Shown here piece by piece: positions 23,291 through 34,221 of a stretch of 64,000 nucleotides of DNA. The notes under the pieces were generated by a model, which made no database searches, was not told the origin of the DNA, and saw only the letters and a list, made by a program, of their open reading frames with translations. The first letter of the stretch is position 1; each line of letters starts with the position of its first letter. The position numbers were made by a program, and so were the translations under genes. The DNA is from Zygnema circumcarinatum (Eukaryota; Streptophyta; Zygnematophyceae; Zygnematales; Zygnemataceae): assembly GCA_037447605.1 (NCBI GenBank), contig CM074807.1, forward strand, positions 1,648,897-1,712,896, in the 5' to 3' direction.

Positions 23291-24475
23291 ACTATCCTCC
23301 TTGGTACAGGCTCTCACCCTCCTGTCCCTCTTGTTCATCCTCTTCCTCCCACCCCCGCCCTCTCTGTCTCCCCTTTGCCCACACGTCAATCGTTCTTCTT
23401 GTAATATATTTTTTGTATTGTTGTTGTCTTAGTTGCACCTCCATTAGCTTGTTTCTCCCAAGTCTGGACGTTTTGGCTTTTGAGCACACGCAGTTGCGAG
23501 GGATTCTACAATTGCACTGATAGTATCAAACAAGGAACATTTATTTAAGCAACCCTTCTTAGGAAATGTTGTTGTGATCAAAATTAACTAAACCAGATGT
23601 ATGGTGTTTTTAAAGGTGAATGCATGTGTATATGCACAAAGACATTGCCACATCAAAATTGAATGTGTTCCGAATTGCAAATGCCTTCGTTCAAGGAAGA
23701 AAAAACAGAAGTTAGAACGACACAAAGGCAGAGGTATCAATTGACAAAGAAGGTTTCTTAATGTACGCAGAGCAAGCCAAGCTGAACAGTGAGCCTCTGT
23801 TCCACAAGCACTTTATCAGTCAGTCAGTCAATTTATCACCCATGGCCTTGTATTACGTTTCACATAAAGAATTCAGACCTCTCATATACACAGCAGGAAT
23901 TAGGGGAAGACTACTTGATCACAAAGTGAGAGTCATGACGGGCCACATAGTTGTAATGAGTCTATATACCTTGTAGTTTACAATAATGCAAAAAATTGAA
24001 AATAGGGCAAAGGGTGAAGGACAATCACAGAAGGTGAACAGAAAAGATTGCTAGGCTCAGTAACTGGTAGGAACTAATACGAACAAAAAACCCGGTAATA
24101 AACTCTTGTTACAAAACAAGCTCAAACTGCAATTCTCCTGGCTCGGATGTCAGCTACTGCACAACTTCGCGTGAAACCTTACAATCCAAACCATTGTGGT
24201 TGGAAAAGTCCTCGTTCTCATCTCAACCTGCTCATGATGCTTCCAGTGCGTATATGCTTGCATCCTAAGTGAACTGACAGATCAACTTCTCCGCATGAAT
24301 CCGGGCAGACTTGTGCCACCTCACATGTAGCCTTTCATCTCCAGGAAGAAAGGCTCTTTGGAGGAGCAATGCTCACCACTGCTCACGTCCGCTGTTGTCA
24401 CTTGCTCACCGGTCGCCAAGGGGGGTCGCTCTGCTCGCTCCGCTCCAGGGATGGCTCAGGCGGCGGCGAGCGAGG

Positions 24476-24495
24476 AACCCTAAACCCTAAAACCC
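24476..24495. promoter_or_regulatory. telo-box pair upstream of ECM4
   Basis: Two overlapping AACCCTAA telomere-like motifs sit about 0.5 kb upstream of the ECM4 start codon. In plants, telo-boxes in promoters of housekeeping genes bind Myb-type telomere-binding factors; a role here is inferred only from motif and position. Confidence 0.4.
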
Positions 24496-25015
24496 GACCT
24501 GAGCTCGCAGCTGGCAGGCGGGCAGGCGGCGGGCGCGAGGCGCTGCGGCGGCCCGCGGTGTTCACCCGCGTGGCGACAACTCTAAGGGCGGGAGGGAGCG
24601 CGGCGGGGCGAAAAGGGGGGAGTCGAACATTCACATTGCCCGGAGGTGCAAAAGGCTGCTAAATTGCTCTGTTGAATTCGCAGCGCTCCAAAATTGCCGA
24701 TCCTGCGCTGAGTACTAAATTCCCCCAGGATTTCCGACAGGCTTACTAAATTGATTCGGCCATGGTCAATGACTGACCCCCTATTGCTCATGTTGACATT
24801 GAAACCGTGCGGCGGATGCAGATTGGCGGCCAAGTCCCTGAAACCACGCGCGTCCGAAGGCTCTCAGAAAGCGACCAGCTAGGAGTCCCGAGTCACGCTA
24901 ACGTCACGAGACGCTACGTGGCGTCATCCGAGAATCCTATTGGCCAAAACATACGTAGACCAGTGACGTCATCGACCGCCAGTCGCCTCCAATGCTCACG
25001 TCGCCGGGGCCATCC

Positions 25016-27612
25016 ATGGCTGCCTCCGCCCTGCGGCTGAGCAGCGCTCTCTGCTGCGCCCACGCTGCCCTCGCGCAGGCCTCAGCGACCCGCAAGGGGG
25101 GGCCTCTGCGCGCGTGGGAGGGAGGGTCCTTCTGGAGGGGCAGGAGGTCGGGAAGGGCTTCAGGGCTGCGGTTGCGGCAGCAGGGGACGGTTGCAGGCAT
25201 GGTGCAGACGGCGTTGGAAGAGCTAGGGAAGGACGGGGCGTTTGTAAGGAAGGATTCTATTTTTCGTGATTTCATCACTGAGGACGGGTCCAGCGGGTTC
25301 CCTGCAGAGGCTGGAAGGTGAGCTGTGAGCTGTGCTGAGCAGCGCTGTGATTAGCAGGCTTGTTTGAGAAGTTTGGACATTAGCGTAGAGGGAATAGAAG
25401 ATGGAATTTCTCTCGTTTTGAGAATGTAGGGTGATTATTTCTATCAAGAAAATAAAGCATTTTTCTTTTTTGTCTTGTGGACTTTTTTGGACTCCGTTCA
25501 TGCCTTCTCTAGACCTGACCTGAGCTGCCAACATAGTAGCTGTCTGGAATGGGCGAGGAAGTGCCAGCTGTGCACGGAACTGATCGCTGAATTGTTGTAA
25601 GCATGCAGATATCACCTTTACATAAGCTATGCTTGTCCTTGGGCCTCAAGGTGCTACGCTTTTCTTAAGCTGAAAGGCTTGGAGGATGTGATTGGTCTCA
25701 CCGTAAGGTCCAAATCAGAATACTTCCAATTTTCGAATTCATTCTGCCTGTTGGTCTATACTGCTAAGAAGAATATTAACGCTGCCGGTTGCGTTTTCCT
25801 CCACAATCACCCCAATCTATGATTTCCTTATTTCTGTAGGTGACTAAACCGAAATGGGAGAAGACCAAAGAAGGGGAGAATCATATGGGGTGGCCTATTG
25901 CCAGCTCTCCCGACGACGAAGCTGGAGCAACTGTTGACTCGGTTAACCATGCAAAGACTGTGCGCGAACTCTATGAGTTGACAGATTCCAACACCACCAA
26001 GTTTTCAGTACCGGTAGGTTGTAAATTTCTTGAACATAGTCCGTAGTTGTATATAAATGTTAAAGGACACCTTCCTCATGTTGGTTTTTTGCTAGAGCTT
26101 TTTTCATGACCCTCGTACGTCCTAGTCAACATATTTTACTTTGTGGTTACAATTTGGCGGGTTTGCATCTGCTTTCGTTCTTGCACAGGCATTTTTTTGT
26201 GGGCGATTGTAAAACAGTTGCTTTATGTTTCTCACCAAGCTAGCGACACTTCTCCTTCCTAGTCTTCCGAAGGTTTCACAGAAATGTATGGCAGGGCTTT
26301 TCCCCTTGGCAGACTCCAATAACATTGATAGGTGATATTCAACTCTCTTCTGAATTGCTAGTAAAACTGTCTTTCTGTTGTTCCTGGTTAGGTGCTGTGG
26401 GACAAAGTGAAGAAAACCATTGTGAATAACGAAAGCAAGGAAATTACCCGCATGTTCAACGACCAGTTCAACAAATTCGCGAAGAATCCCACTTTGGACC
26501 TTTATCCCAAGGAGCTTCGGGATAACATTGACGAGGTGAACGAATGGGTTTATGACAAGATCAATAATGGAGTTTACAAGTGTGGCTTTGCAACCAAGCA
26601 AGCGCCCTATGAGACGGTAGGTTGCAATCCCTTCCATATGTTACTGCAGTGAAAGCTTCTCTGAAGCGTTACTATTAACTAAACCGCCTGTGACGGAAGG
26701 CTACCTTGTTGTTTAGATTCTCCAAAGCTAGCAGTCACCAGCTATAGGCTTGATTTCGACTTCAAGACCTGCCTCGTTTCACCTTCGTGATTGATTTTGA
26801 TCACTTGGGTATGAGGATTGCAGGCATTTCACGAGCTTTTTGATGCTCTCGACAGGTGTGAAGAGATTTTGTCAAAACAAAGATATATTGCGGGCCATAT
26901 TCTAACAGAGGCAGACATTCGATTGTTTGTCACTTTGATTCGCTTTGACGAGGTGAGACCAGCCCTCCCACTATTGCAATGCTGTCTGTCCCCAAATCAG
27001 ATTGACTTCCCGTATGTTTCATCATGATCAAAGTTCCATCAAGGTATCTTTGCTTCTGCTGGGCTGCTGCTGCATCGAGAGTTCAATAGCTTGACTTGCT
27101 GATTCCCAATTGGTTTTCTAGATGCCTTCTGATTGCGATTTCCGTAGTTATACTGGAGACCTTTACCCTCAAAATTGCTGTCCTTTTTCTCCTGAAGCAC
27201 AACCTCTAAATCATCCATACAGGACAAGTGTCATGTTTTCCCCTCATTCTGTCCTTTCTATTTAACTCTTGTTATCATTGTTGAAACGCTCAACAAGGAG
27301 TCCCTGACCAGCCTAGGTAGGCATATTACAAACTGAAAAAAAGGAATGACAGAGCCTGAGGTGTGCCCCCTTTGGCAGGTCTATGTGGTGCATTTCAAGT
27401 GCAACAAGAGGCTGATCCGAGAGTACCCCAACCTGTTCAACTACACCAAGGACGTGTACCAGATCCCGGGCATAGCGGACACTGTAAACATGGCGCACAT
27501 CAAGAAGCACTACTATGGCAGCCACCCCTCCATCAACCCCTTTGGAGTCATTCCCTTGGGATGGACCATCGACTACTCCGCCCCTCACGACCGGAACAGG
27601 TTCTCAAAGTGA
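25016..27612 (+). CDS. glutathionyl-hydroquinone reductase, ECM4 family, plastid-targeted
   Basis: Xi-class glutathione transferase (ECM4/YqjG/PcpF) that reduces glutathionyl-(hydro)quinones, releasing glutathione disulfide. Six exons: 25016-25317, 25609-25702, 25840-26013, 26392-26616, 26824-26952 and 27379-27612 (TGA), all in phase, 385 residues. The catalytic cysteine is in [10 protein letters not shown] at the start of exon 2, followed by [16 protein letters not shown]. The GSH-binding core is [17 protein letters not shown] (exons 3-4). The alpha-helical domain has [57 protein letters not shown] and the C-terminal [10 protein letters not shown]. The first ~65 residues, starting [13 protein letters not shown], form a transit peptide. 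I prefer the ATG at 25016 over 24992 because it opens the transit-like sequence and has a purine-poor but ATGG context. Confidence 0.95.
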
Positions 27613-28270
27613 TGTACATTGTGTGTGTTTTAGGGACCGAGTTTGTAGAACCGACAGTCTCTGTGCAGGACCTGCGCGGAAATGTTCGAAGTCAGGAGAG
27701 CATCTACACGGATTGTCGATTCTTGACATGTTCAGACACTTCAGTTGCTGTCATTTGCCCACTGGCGAGGCCATTTTTGTAAGCACACCTTGGTCTATAT
27801 GGATGTGCCGTTTCAAAATTCTATACCCATTTCATTGGTCATCATTGCCAGTGTTGCTCATGGCGTTGTTCTTGACACTTTGTCTTCTCTTTGAACGTTT
27901 TCCTTCGCTTCCCTTCGTCACATTCTCTTGGATCAACCTCATGCTGTATTGCAAGGGAACACACTAAGAACAGTTTACCTCTAACATGTAACAATAAATC
28001 AAGTATGAGGCAAAAGTCACTGGCATAGACTGTTTCAGTTTGACTTTGCAGCAGTGGGGACCTACTCAAAATGCCTCCCTCCATTCTGCTTGACCGAAAA
28101 TTGCGCAGCGAGAAATGAACTTATAATGTGTGTTTGCCCTCCGCTTATCTTAAGTCTGCCGCTTCTCTAGGACCAGAGTAAAAAAATTAGCAAAACTGTT
28201 ACCCCGTGTCTCATGTGGTAGTGTTTAAAAATTTTCCTGTGCGCTGGTTGCCACGTCGAGAGAGGTCACG
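27613..28270. other. convergent 3' intergenic region
   Basis: Between the convergent ends of ECM4 (+) and AGM1 (-). No coding exon recognised; probably 3' untranslated regions. Confidence 0.6.
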
Positions 28271-31200
28271 TCACGCTGCCCCAGAGGCCGCAAACCGCTG
28301 GAGATGAAGCGCCACCGCTTGTGCGAGGGAGTCTGCCGCCCCTCTTGAAGCCGCCTCAGCATAGACACGCACAGCATCTTCCGTTCCGGAGCAAAGGCGC
28401 GGCCTTGCGCATGCTTGCCTGCGTCCCCACCCCCCTCGTATGCTAAAATGAGGCGAGCACTCAAGCATCCATAAGCAGGTATGCGATTCAAGCCTGCTTA
28501 AGTAATCAACGCAAAAGAGCGCCGTTTATTTCGCCTAGCAGGTGAAGCTACAGCGTTCACCCTCTCAATGGTGTTTGAGATTCCGACCCAGTGGGTCCTT
28601 ATAGCAACAACCGAGGTGCCCTCGACGAGGCTGCTAAGGTGCTCACCGACTTCACCATCAATGGCTTCCTGCAATCCTGCCGGTTGTACTACCCGCGTCT
28701 CTGCATCCGTGGTGGTTATGGCTCTGCGATCTGCTACCTTTACCTGCATAGCTACATCAAAATTAGACCCGGAGTTTGAAACAGAAAGCAGGAGACTAAA
28801 ACTTACACGGAAGCAATAACAAAGACAACAGTTGTGGACAATTGGCAAAGGTTGGAATAGAGGGAGGACAGAGAGCGTTGCCATGAAATTTGACCATCAC
28901 TTGCCTTGAGTTGTCGACTGGGAAGGTCAGCATACAGGCGACTCCAGTTCTCAATGGTCCATCCTCGGTAATGCAGCACAGTCTCCACAAGCAAAATATT
29001 GCTCAGAGCATCACCTACTGCCTGGTTCACCATCTCGCTTAGGGCTATCAGCCTTTTGATGGCACGTCTGTGCACTTCTCCACCTGCAATGAAGTTCAAG
29101 AGGCAGTTCCATCACTTTTGTCAGCACACGGCAGGCATAGGAAGCTCGTCCATCCTGCTTGGTTGAGATCGAAAAGGGAACTCAACCCCACGGATGTTTC
29201 TATGAAAACCTGCAAGGTTAATCTTGCATTGACACGCTCACCGTGCCATAGCACACTCTATTATTTCGCCTTAACGCAAATTTGCCACCACTTCGTTCTC
29301 AATTGCCTATACTGAGCACTTGAGTAGTAGGCGTAGTCTGAAAGGCTACGAATGGTTTGAAAGTTACTATAATAGAACGTAAATGGCCACTCCTGCAGCA
29401 CGAGACACATCACTTCCATGTTGGCCTGCTTCAAAAACAATATCTGTGCACCCTCCAGCATAAGCTGCCCAGAAACCTCAGGTTCATTTAGCAGTTCAAA
29501 TAGGTATCACACCTGTGGTCTCATCCTTCATATCCCCCTTCAGCCATTCCAGGAACTGCTCGCGGAATAACACCGTCCCGTGCCCATTGGCTTCAAAGTA
29601 TACTCCAATGTCGAAGGCCAGTGCTGCTTCATGCAGGTACTTAACCCCTGTTGGGGTCCGAACCACTTGGAGACCCAACTGTTCCGTGATGAACACAGTC
29701 GAGGCTCCGTTGGCATAGGCGGTCTGAACGACTCCCACAGTCACCATTCCATACCCATGGACATAGAAAGCTCTACCATCACCTGACTCGAGCCCTATAC
29801 TGTTTTTCTGCGCTCCTCTAAGAATTTGGAGTTGCTCTCCAATAAAAGAGGCTGCCAGCACTGCTATCTTGTCTCCGTCAAGAAGATGAAACTGTGGGCT
29901 TGTGACAGGTCCTCCAAAGTAGAAGTAGACAAGCCTATCGGCATCTCCGTCCACACTGACACATCTGCGAGGAGGAAATCACCATTTCAGCCCCTAATTA
30001 GAGCAGTCACAGCATGCACAGCATCATTAAAAGACAGCAGGATAGCCAAGCACACCATGGGATACATAGAGCAACTGAAGACAACTGAAGGCAACTGAAG
30101 AGTGTGACTTATAACAGACATTGCGTTTTGTGTACAGAGAGGCTACAGTGCATACTTTGACAACTTAACACAGTCGACTTATCCTAAAACATAAGGAAGT
30201 AGGTACACCTCTCATGGAGGCTCCTTCAAAAAGAACCTGCAAAAGGATCATTTTGGTCTCCTACCTCTTCCCAATGTCTTGCACGGGATCAAAGCCTTCA
30301 GGGGCCCTCTGTTCCTTCTGCACAAAGTCTGCGCCCATTCCTTTATTGAGCACACCTCCCAACCAGGCTGATTCCGAACTTCCATAGTAAGTGCTTGAGA
30401 TACCACGAAAGGAGTCAACGCCGCAGCTTTCAAAGCCCCAACTCCACTTGCACCGTCTACCAACAATGGCTGCTTCAGCTTGTCAGAGGTGAGCGGTGTA
30501 CGGGAGGGCGGCAGCAGGCCACACAGGAGAGTGTAAGATGTCGCCAGTGCCTTAAAATATGCCTCTTCTGTGGAAGGAGCACCTCTGTTGGTTGCTCTGA
30601 CCAGCCAATGCAGCTGAGGGGTCGTAAGGACTCCCATGTCAACTGCCTCGACACCGGCGATAGACGAGATGCCCTGAAGAAGTGTGACATGAGTCAGTGG
30701 AAAAAAGGGAATGGTGGGATAGGTTACAACAACATAGGACCATGAAAAGCCCCTGACATTCAGTAAAATCTTGGTAACTTAGTTGGAAGTTTCATCACAC
30801 GTAGCTGAATGAACACAATAGAAGGCAGATATGAAAACTATCTGCACAGCTTCCGGATACGTAGGGATTGCCGATGTGATTCGCAATGACCATGCAATCG
30901 TATCTAGTTGTTACCCTGCGTAATTCCACACTTCTATTCACAAGTAGTACACAATCATACGTGGACAGATTTTCCAGCTAACTCACACAAGCTCGCTTAT
31001 GATAGCGACACAGAAGAATACTACAAACACATGGGTTGCTTGCCTGGGAAGCCGACTTAGCCAAACGCTCTCCACTGGGCCTTGTATCCCTGGCCAATAG
31101 TACAAGGCCTCTCTGACTAACAACCTGTATCTTCTCGTGCTCTACAATGTCGTCAACCACCTGCAATGCAAAGTGAACACCCAGAAAACTGCACCAAAGG

Positions 31201-32360
31201 TCTGTGCAGTGAGCAGAGGAAGAGGTGCCTGCATAATTTAATGAAGGCTCAGGCTAAATGACAGAAAGAGTCGTTCACTGCTTTTGAACTAGCTAGATGA
31301 GAGAAGTGTATGAAACATTCGTTACAAAGCATACATCAGGTAAGAGAGCAGCAGAAGAGAATCGCGTCCATCAAAGTCCCTAAATTGTCAGCTCCGAGAA
31401 CTGAAGGCAGCCGGAAATGCTTTATGAAATATCCAATCTATGTATGGCTTAAGTTGCACACCTGGCAAACTGCTGCTGCATCATGTGCATTGGCGAGACG
31501 GTCAGCACGTGATTCCCAGGCAATGTTGAGCATTCCGCCTTCAGGGTCAGACAGCTTCACTCCGTTGTCCTTCACAGGGTTGTGTGACGCTGTCACCACG
31601 ACTCCAGTACACTGGCAAGTGTGCAGAGATCTCAAGGCGGCTAGCACTCCCATACGGAATACAGTTGAATCGAGAAGCTCTGCCTCAGCTCGAAAGCCGG
31701 CTGTTCCATAGGAGAAGAAAATGCCTGGAAGATAGCAGCCAATAGCATGATTGAAGAAATGTCCGAGGTGCAGACGCACAGAACAAGGCGATTTCCACGA
31801 CATGAAGTGCATCAGCAGTGGACAGAGACAATTGCATGGGCTCCAGGGTAGACACGACTTACTGAAAGCCGAGTTCACATTTCCAGGAGGGCTTGGTTCC
31901 ATCGGCAAAACCATAGGGAAATTATTGCTTCCTTGCTTTAAGACATTCTTCCAAATAAGGTTTCCTTAAAGTTATCATAAGCACGAGCTGAAAATAAGTT
32001 AAACTTTATTTACTTCTCTTATGAAAATGGTTATAACTCTCATGCTGGGTGGACGAAGCATCCGCATTTCCATTTTATCTGGTTGACTTTTTTGCGCTAC
32101 TGCCTCGATCAACACAAGTATCCAAAAAAAAATGATACAGCATTAGGACTTCTAAAAGGCCAGAAATTCCTGCATTGTTTTATGATCCAGATTTAGCAAA
32201 AACAAGACTCTTCTCTCAACTGAAAGCAGTCACGCTGCTCCTTAGTTAGCCCCTGAACAAGACGACTCGCTAAACAATACACACCTTCCGGCTTCGGAAA
32301 AAGAGCCGAAGCTTCCTCCAATCCGGCGAATGAGGCCCTATTGCTCTCCCCTCCGCCCAT
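28271..32360 (-). CDS. AGM1: phosphoacetylglucosamine mutase AGM1, with two frame disruptions
   Basis: Interconverts GlcNAc-6-P and GlcNAc-1-P on the cytosolic route to UDP-GlcNAc. Eight exons in order: 32360-32285, 31724-31462, 31160-31044, 30673-30265, 29964-29513, 29083-28905, 28743-28647 and 28418-28271. Motifs: YGTAGFR, the phosphoserine loop [25 protein letters not shown], the Mg site SVDGDADRL, the sugar loop [10 protein letters not shown], and INQ-like [11 protein letters not shown]. Two introns use GC donors (after 31044 and 28905). In exon 4 the frame slips by one base near 30360, between NQPG and [11 protein letters not shown]. In exon 8 about 7 nt are missing where family members read RAFVRPSGTED, removing the phosphate-binding Arg and shifting the frame. 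Exon phases confirm both: exon 4 is one base short and exon 8 seven. The intervals given cover homology, not one uninterrupted reading frame. Confidence 0.88.
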
Positions 32361-32460
32361 GGCCACAGCCCTGCTCGAAGCCTGCCTCCGGGAGAAGCCC
32401 CTCAACGACAAAGACGACGACGGTCTCCTGCGCAGTCTGAGCTTGCGCCCTCGCGAGGAC

Positions 32461-32502
32461 GAGGAGGAGGAGGAGGAGGAGGAGGAGGAGGAGGAGGAGG
32501 AG
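32461..32502. repeat. (GAG)n trinucleotide repeat upstream of AGM1
   Basis: About 14 GAG triplets lie 100-140 bp upstream of the AGM1 start codon, in its probable 5' leader. The minus-strand frame through it encodes poly-Ser and can be read into AGM1, but AGM1 proteins do not carry such an extension. Confidence 0.9.
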
Positions 32503-32663
32503 GCGGAGGACAGGGCGAGGGAGGAGACGGGCGAGCGCGCGGGAGCGCAGAGCAGCGCGCGGCGCACGGCGCAGGAGAGGCAGAGGGAGAGGGAAAGGGA
32601 GGACATGCCGCGGAGGGCGCCCTCCGCCTTCAGAACTTCGGCTTTCGGGTTTGAGGGTCTGTG

Positions 32664-33002
32664 TTGACGTTTAGGGTTAGGGTTTGAAGAATTACTGTAC
32701 GGTAGGGTTCAGGTTTCGGAGTTTTGGGGTTTCTGGGTTTAAAGGTTCAAGGTTTACGTTTTGGGGTTTTAGGGTGAAGGGTCGGTCTCAGGGTCAGGAT
32801 TCAGGGTTTAGGTTTTAGGTTTTAGGTTTCTAGAGTTCAGGATTTCAGGCACATGGATGGCCCAGGATTCGGGGTTGGGTGGTAGGGTCTAGAATCCAGG
32901 ACGAGGTTCGTGGCTTACTGCTTCAAGGTCAAAGTTTGGAGTATTGTGTGTTAGGGTTGAAAGTTCAGAGTGGGGTGTTAGGGTTCAGGGTTCAGGGAGA
33001 GC
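32664..33002. repeat. degenerate TTTAGGG-like repeat tract
   Basis: A run of imperfect GGTTTAGGGTT-type units (for example GTTTAGGGTTAGGGTTTG at its start) with many substitutions, ending near 33002. It resembles degraded interstitial plant-type telomere repeat. It occupies the head-to-head interval between AGM1 and the mosaic gene. Confidence 0.7.
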
Positions 33003-33280
33003 CGAGGTGGAAAACACTACCACTTTTACCTATATTTGTAAACGGTTTTGATCAATTCAATTGAATTCAAGTTCACATTTTTGCAATGTTTCTGTTTGCG
33101 TCAAGCCCGAGCCCTGAAGACCCGGAGTCGGACGATTACGCTCGACTGCTTTCGTTAATTTCTTTTAAAAGTGTGAGCTTGCAGACAGCTCGCAGCAGTT
33201 GTCACTGGTTAAACAGTGCTCGGGGTGCGTGACAAATGGTCCCTTGCAGGGCAGAGAGATGACAAGCTGAGGCGACCGGA

Positions 33281-33537
33281 GGGGGGGGAGGGGAGGGGAG
33301 GGGAGGGGAGGGGAGGGGAGGGAGGGAGGGAGGGAGGGAGGGAGGGAGGTGAGAGGGAGGGAGGGAGAGGGAGGGAGGGAGGGAGGGAGAGGGAGGGAGG
33401 GAGGGAGGGGAGAGGGAGGGAGGGAGGAGGGAGGGAGGGAGGGAGGGAGGGAGGAGGGAGGGAGGGAGGGAGGGAGAGGGAGGGAGGGAGAGGGAGGGAG
33501 GGAGGGAGGGAGGGAGGGAGGGAGGGAGGGAGGGAGG
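33281..33537. repeat. (GGGA)n microsatellite
   Basis: About 255 bp of almost pure GGGAGGGA repeat on the plus strand, about 0.7-0.9 kb upstream of the mosaic gene's first ATG. The regular G-runs could fold into G-quadruplexes. It produces a spurious 381-codon Pro/Leu/Ser frame on the minus strand. Confidence 0.95.
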
Positions 33538-34221
33538 CGGGTGGGCAGGCGGAGAGGGCAGGTCCTGGAGGGAACAGGTGCGGCCTGCTTGCTTTATTAC
33601 TGTGAGAGAGAGAGAGAGATAAGTGTGCTCGTTATTCTGTATATGACCTAAGTGGGGCAAGGCAAGAGTAAGGCTCTTCAAGAAATTGTTGTACGGACGG
33701 AGTATGAGTTGGTCGGCGTGGCGGCTCTGCTCGTTCTCGCTGTGGCGTGCGGACGGGCGGAAGGTGGGTCGGTAGGGCGGGAGTGGGAGAGGGAGGGAGG
33801 GAGAGAGGGAGGGAGGGGTGGGGGAGAGGAGAGTAGAGGTGGAGGGTTCGCGGACATGGACCCTGAGAGTGAGGGAGAAGGTCCGTGCTATAGTGCTGGA
33901 CAGGAGAAACGAGGAGAATGAGTGTAGAGCAGGAGGAGTTGAGAAAATGGTAGAAGAGGGAGGTTTGTGGAGATGTGGGAAGTCGGGGAGGAGAGGCGGA
34001 GAGTGGAGGAGGAGAAATTGGGAGGGGAAGCACGGATAAAACTTGATTTTTTTTTCGAAACAGACAGTGGAGAGTGTAAGGGTAGAAGACTGTAAGTACG
34101 TGAGGAGGGAGTGGTGACAAAAGTGTGGGAAAGGTTCAGATTGGAAGAGTAACCCGTGTTCAACCTGTACCCCGCTAGCCAACTGAGGAGACATAATCAC
34201 TTCAATCTCAGTTGATTTCAC

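Larger units (their letters stand above)
21884..25015. other. 3.1-kb gene-poor region with simple repeats
   Basis: No coding exon recognised. It holds a CT-rich stretch (22920-23060), a hexanucleotide microsatellite (about 23172-23290), a run of short GTACGG-containing repeats near 22640-22680, and, close to the next gene, a telomere-like motif. From about 24400 the GC content rises towards the ECM4 promoter and first exon. Confidence 0.5.

Noticed and set aside
23087-23432. Frames of 105-109 codons with Ser-His or Thr-Leu repeats
   Set aside because: Microsatellite translation in three registers.
21884-25015. Retrotransposon or transposase remnants in the gene-poor region
   Set aside because: I looked for reverse transcriptase, integrase and transposase motifs and terminal repeats and found none.
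32193-32606. Poly-Ser N-terminal extension of AGM1
   Set aside because: The extension comes from a (GAG)n repeat, AGM1 is cytosolic without such a leader, and the ATG at 32360 gives the usual length before YGTAGFR.
33652-33771. Signal-peptide-like frame (LVGVAALLVLAVACGRAE) ending at a phase-1 donor, candidate first exon of the mosaic gene
   Set aside because: It has no ATG in frame after the preceding stop, so it was not used, although the phase would fit.
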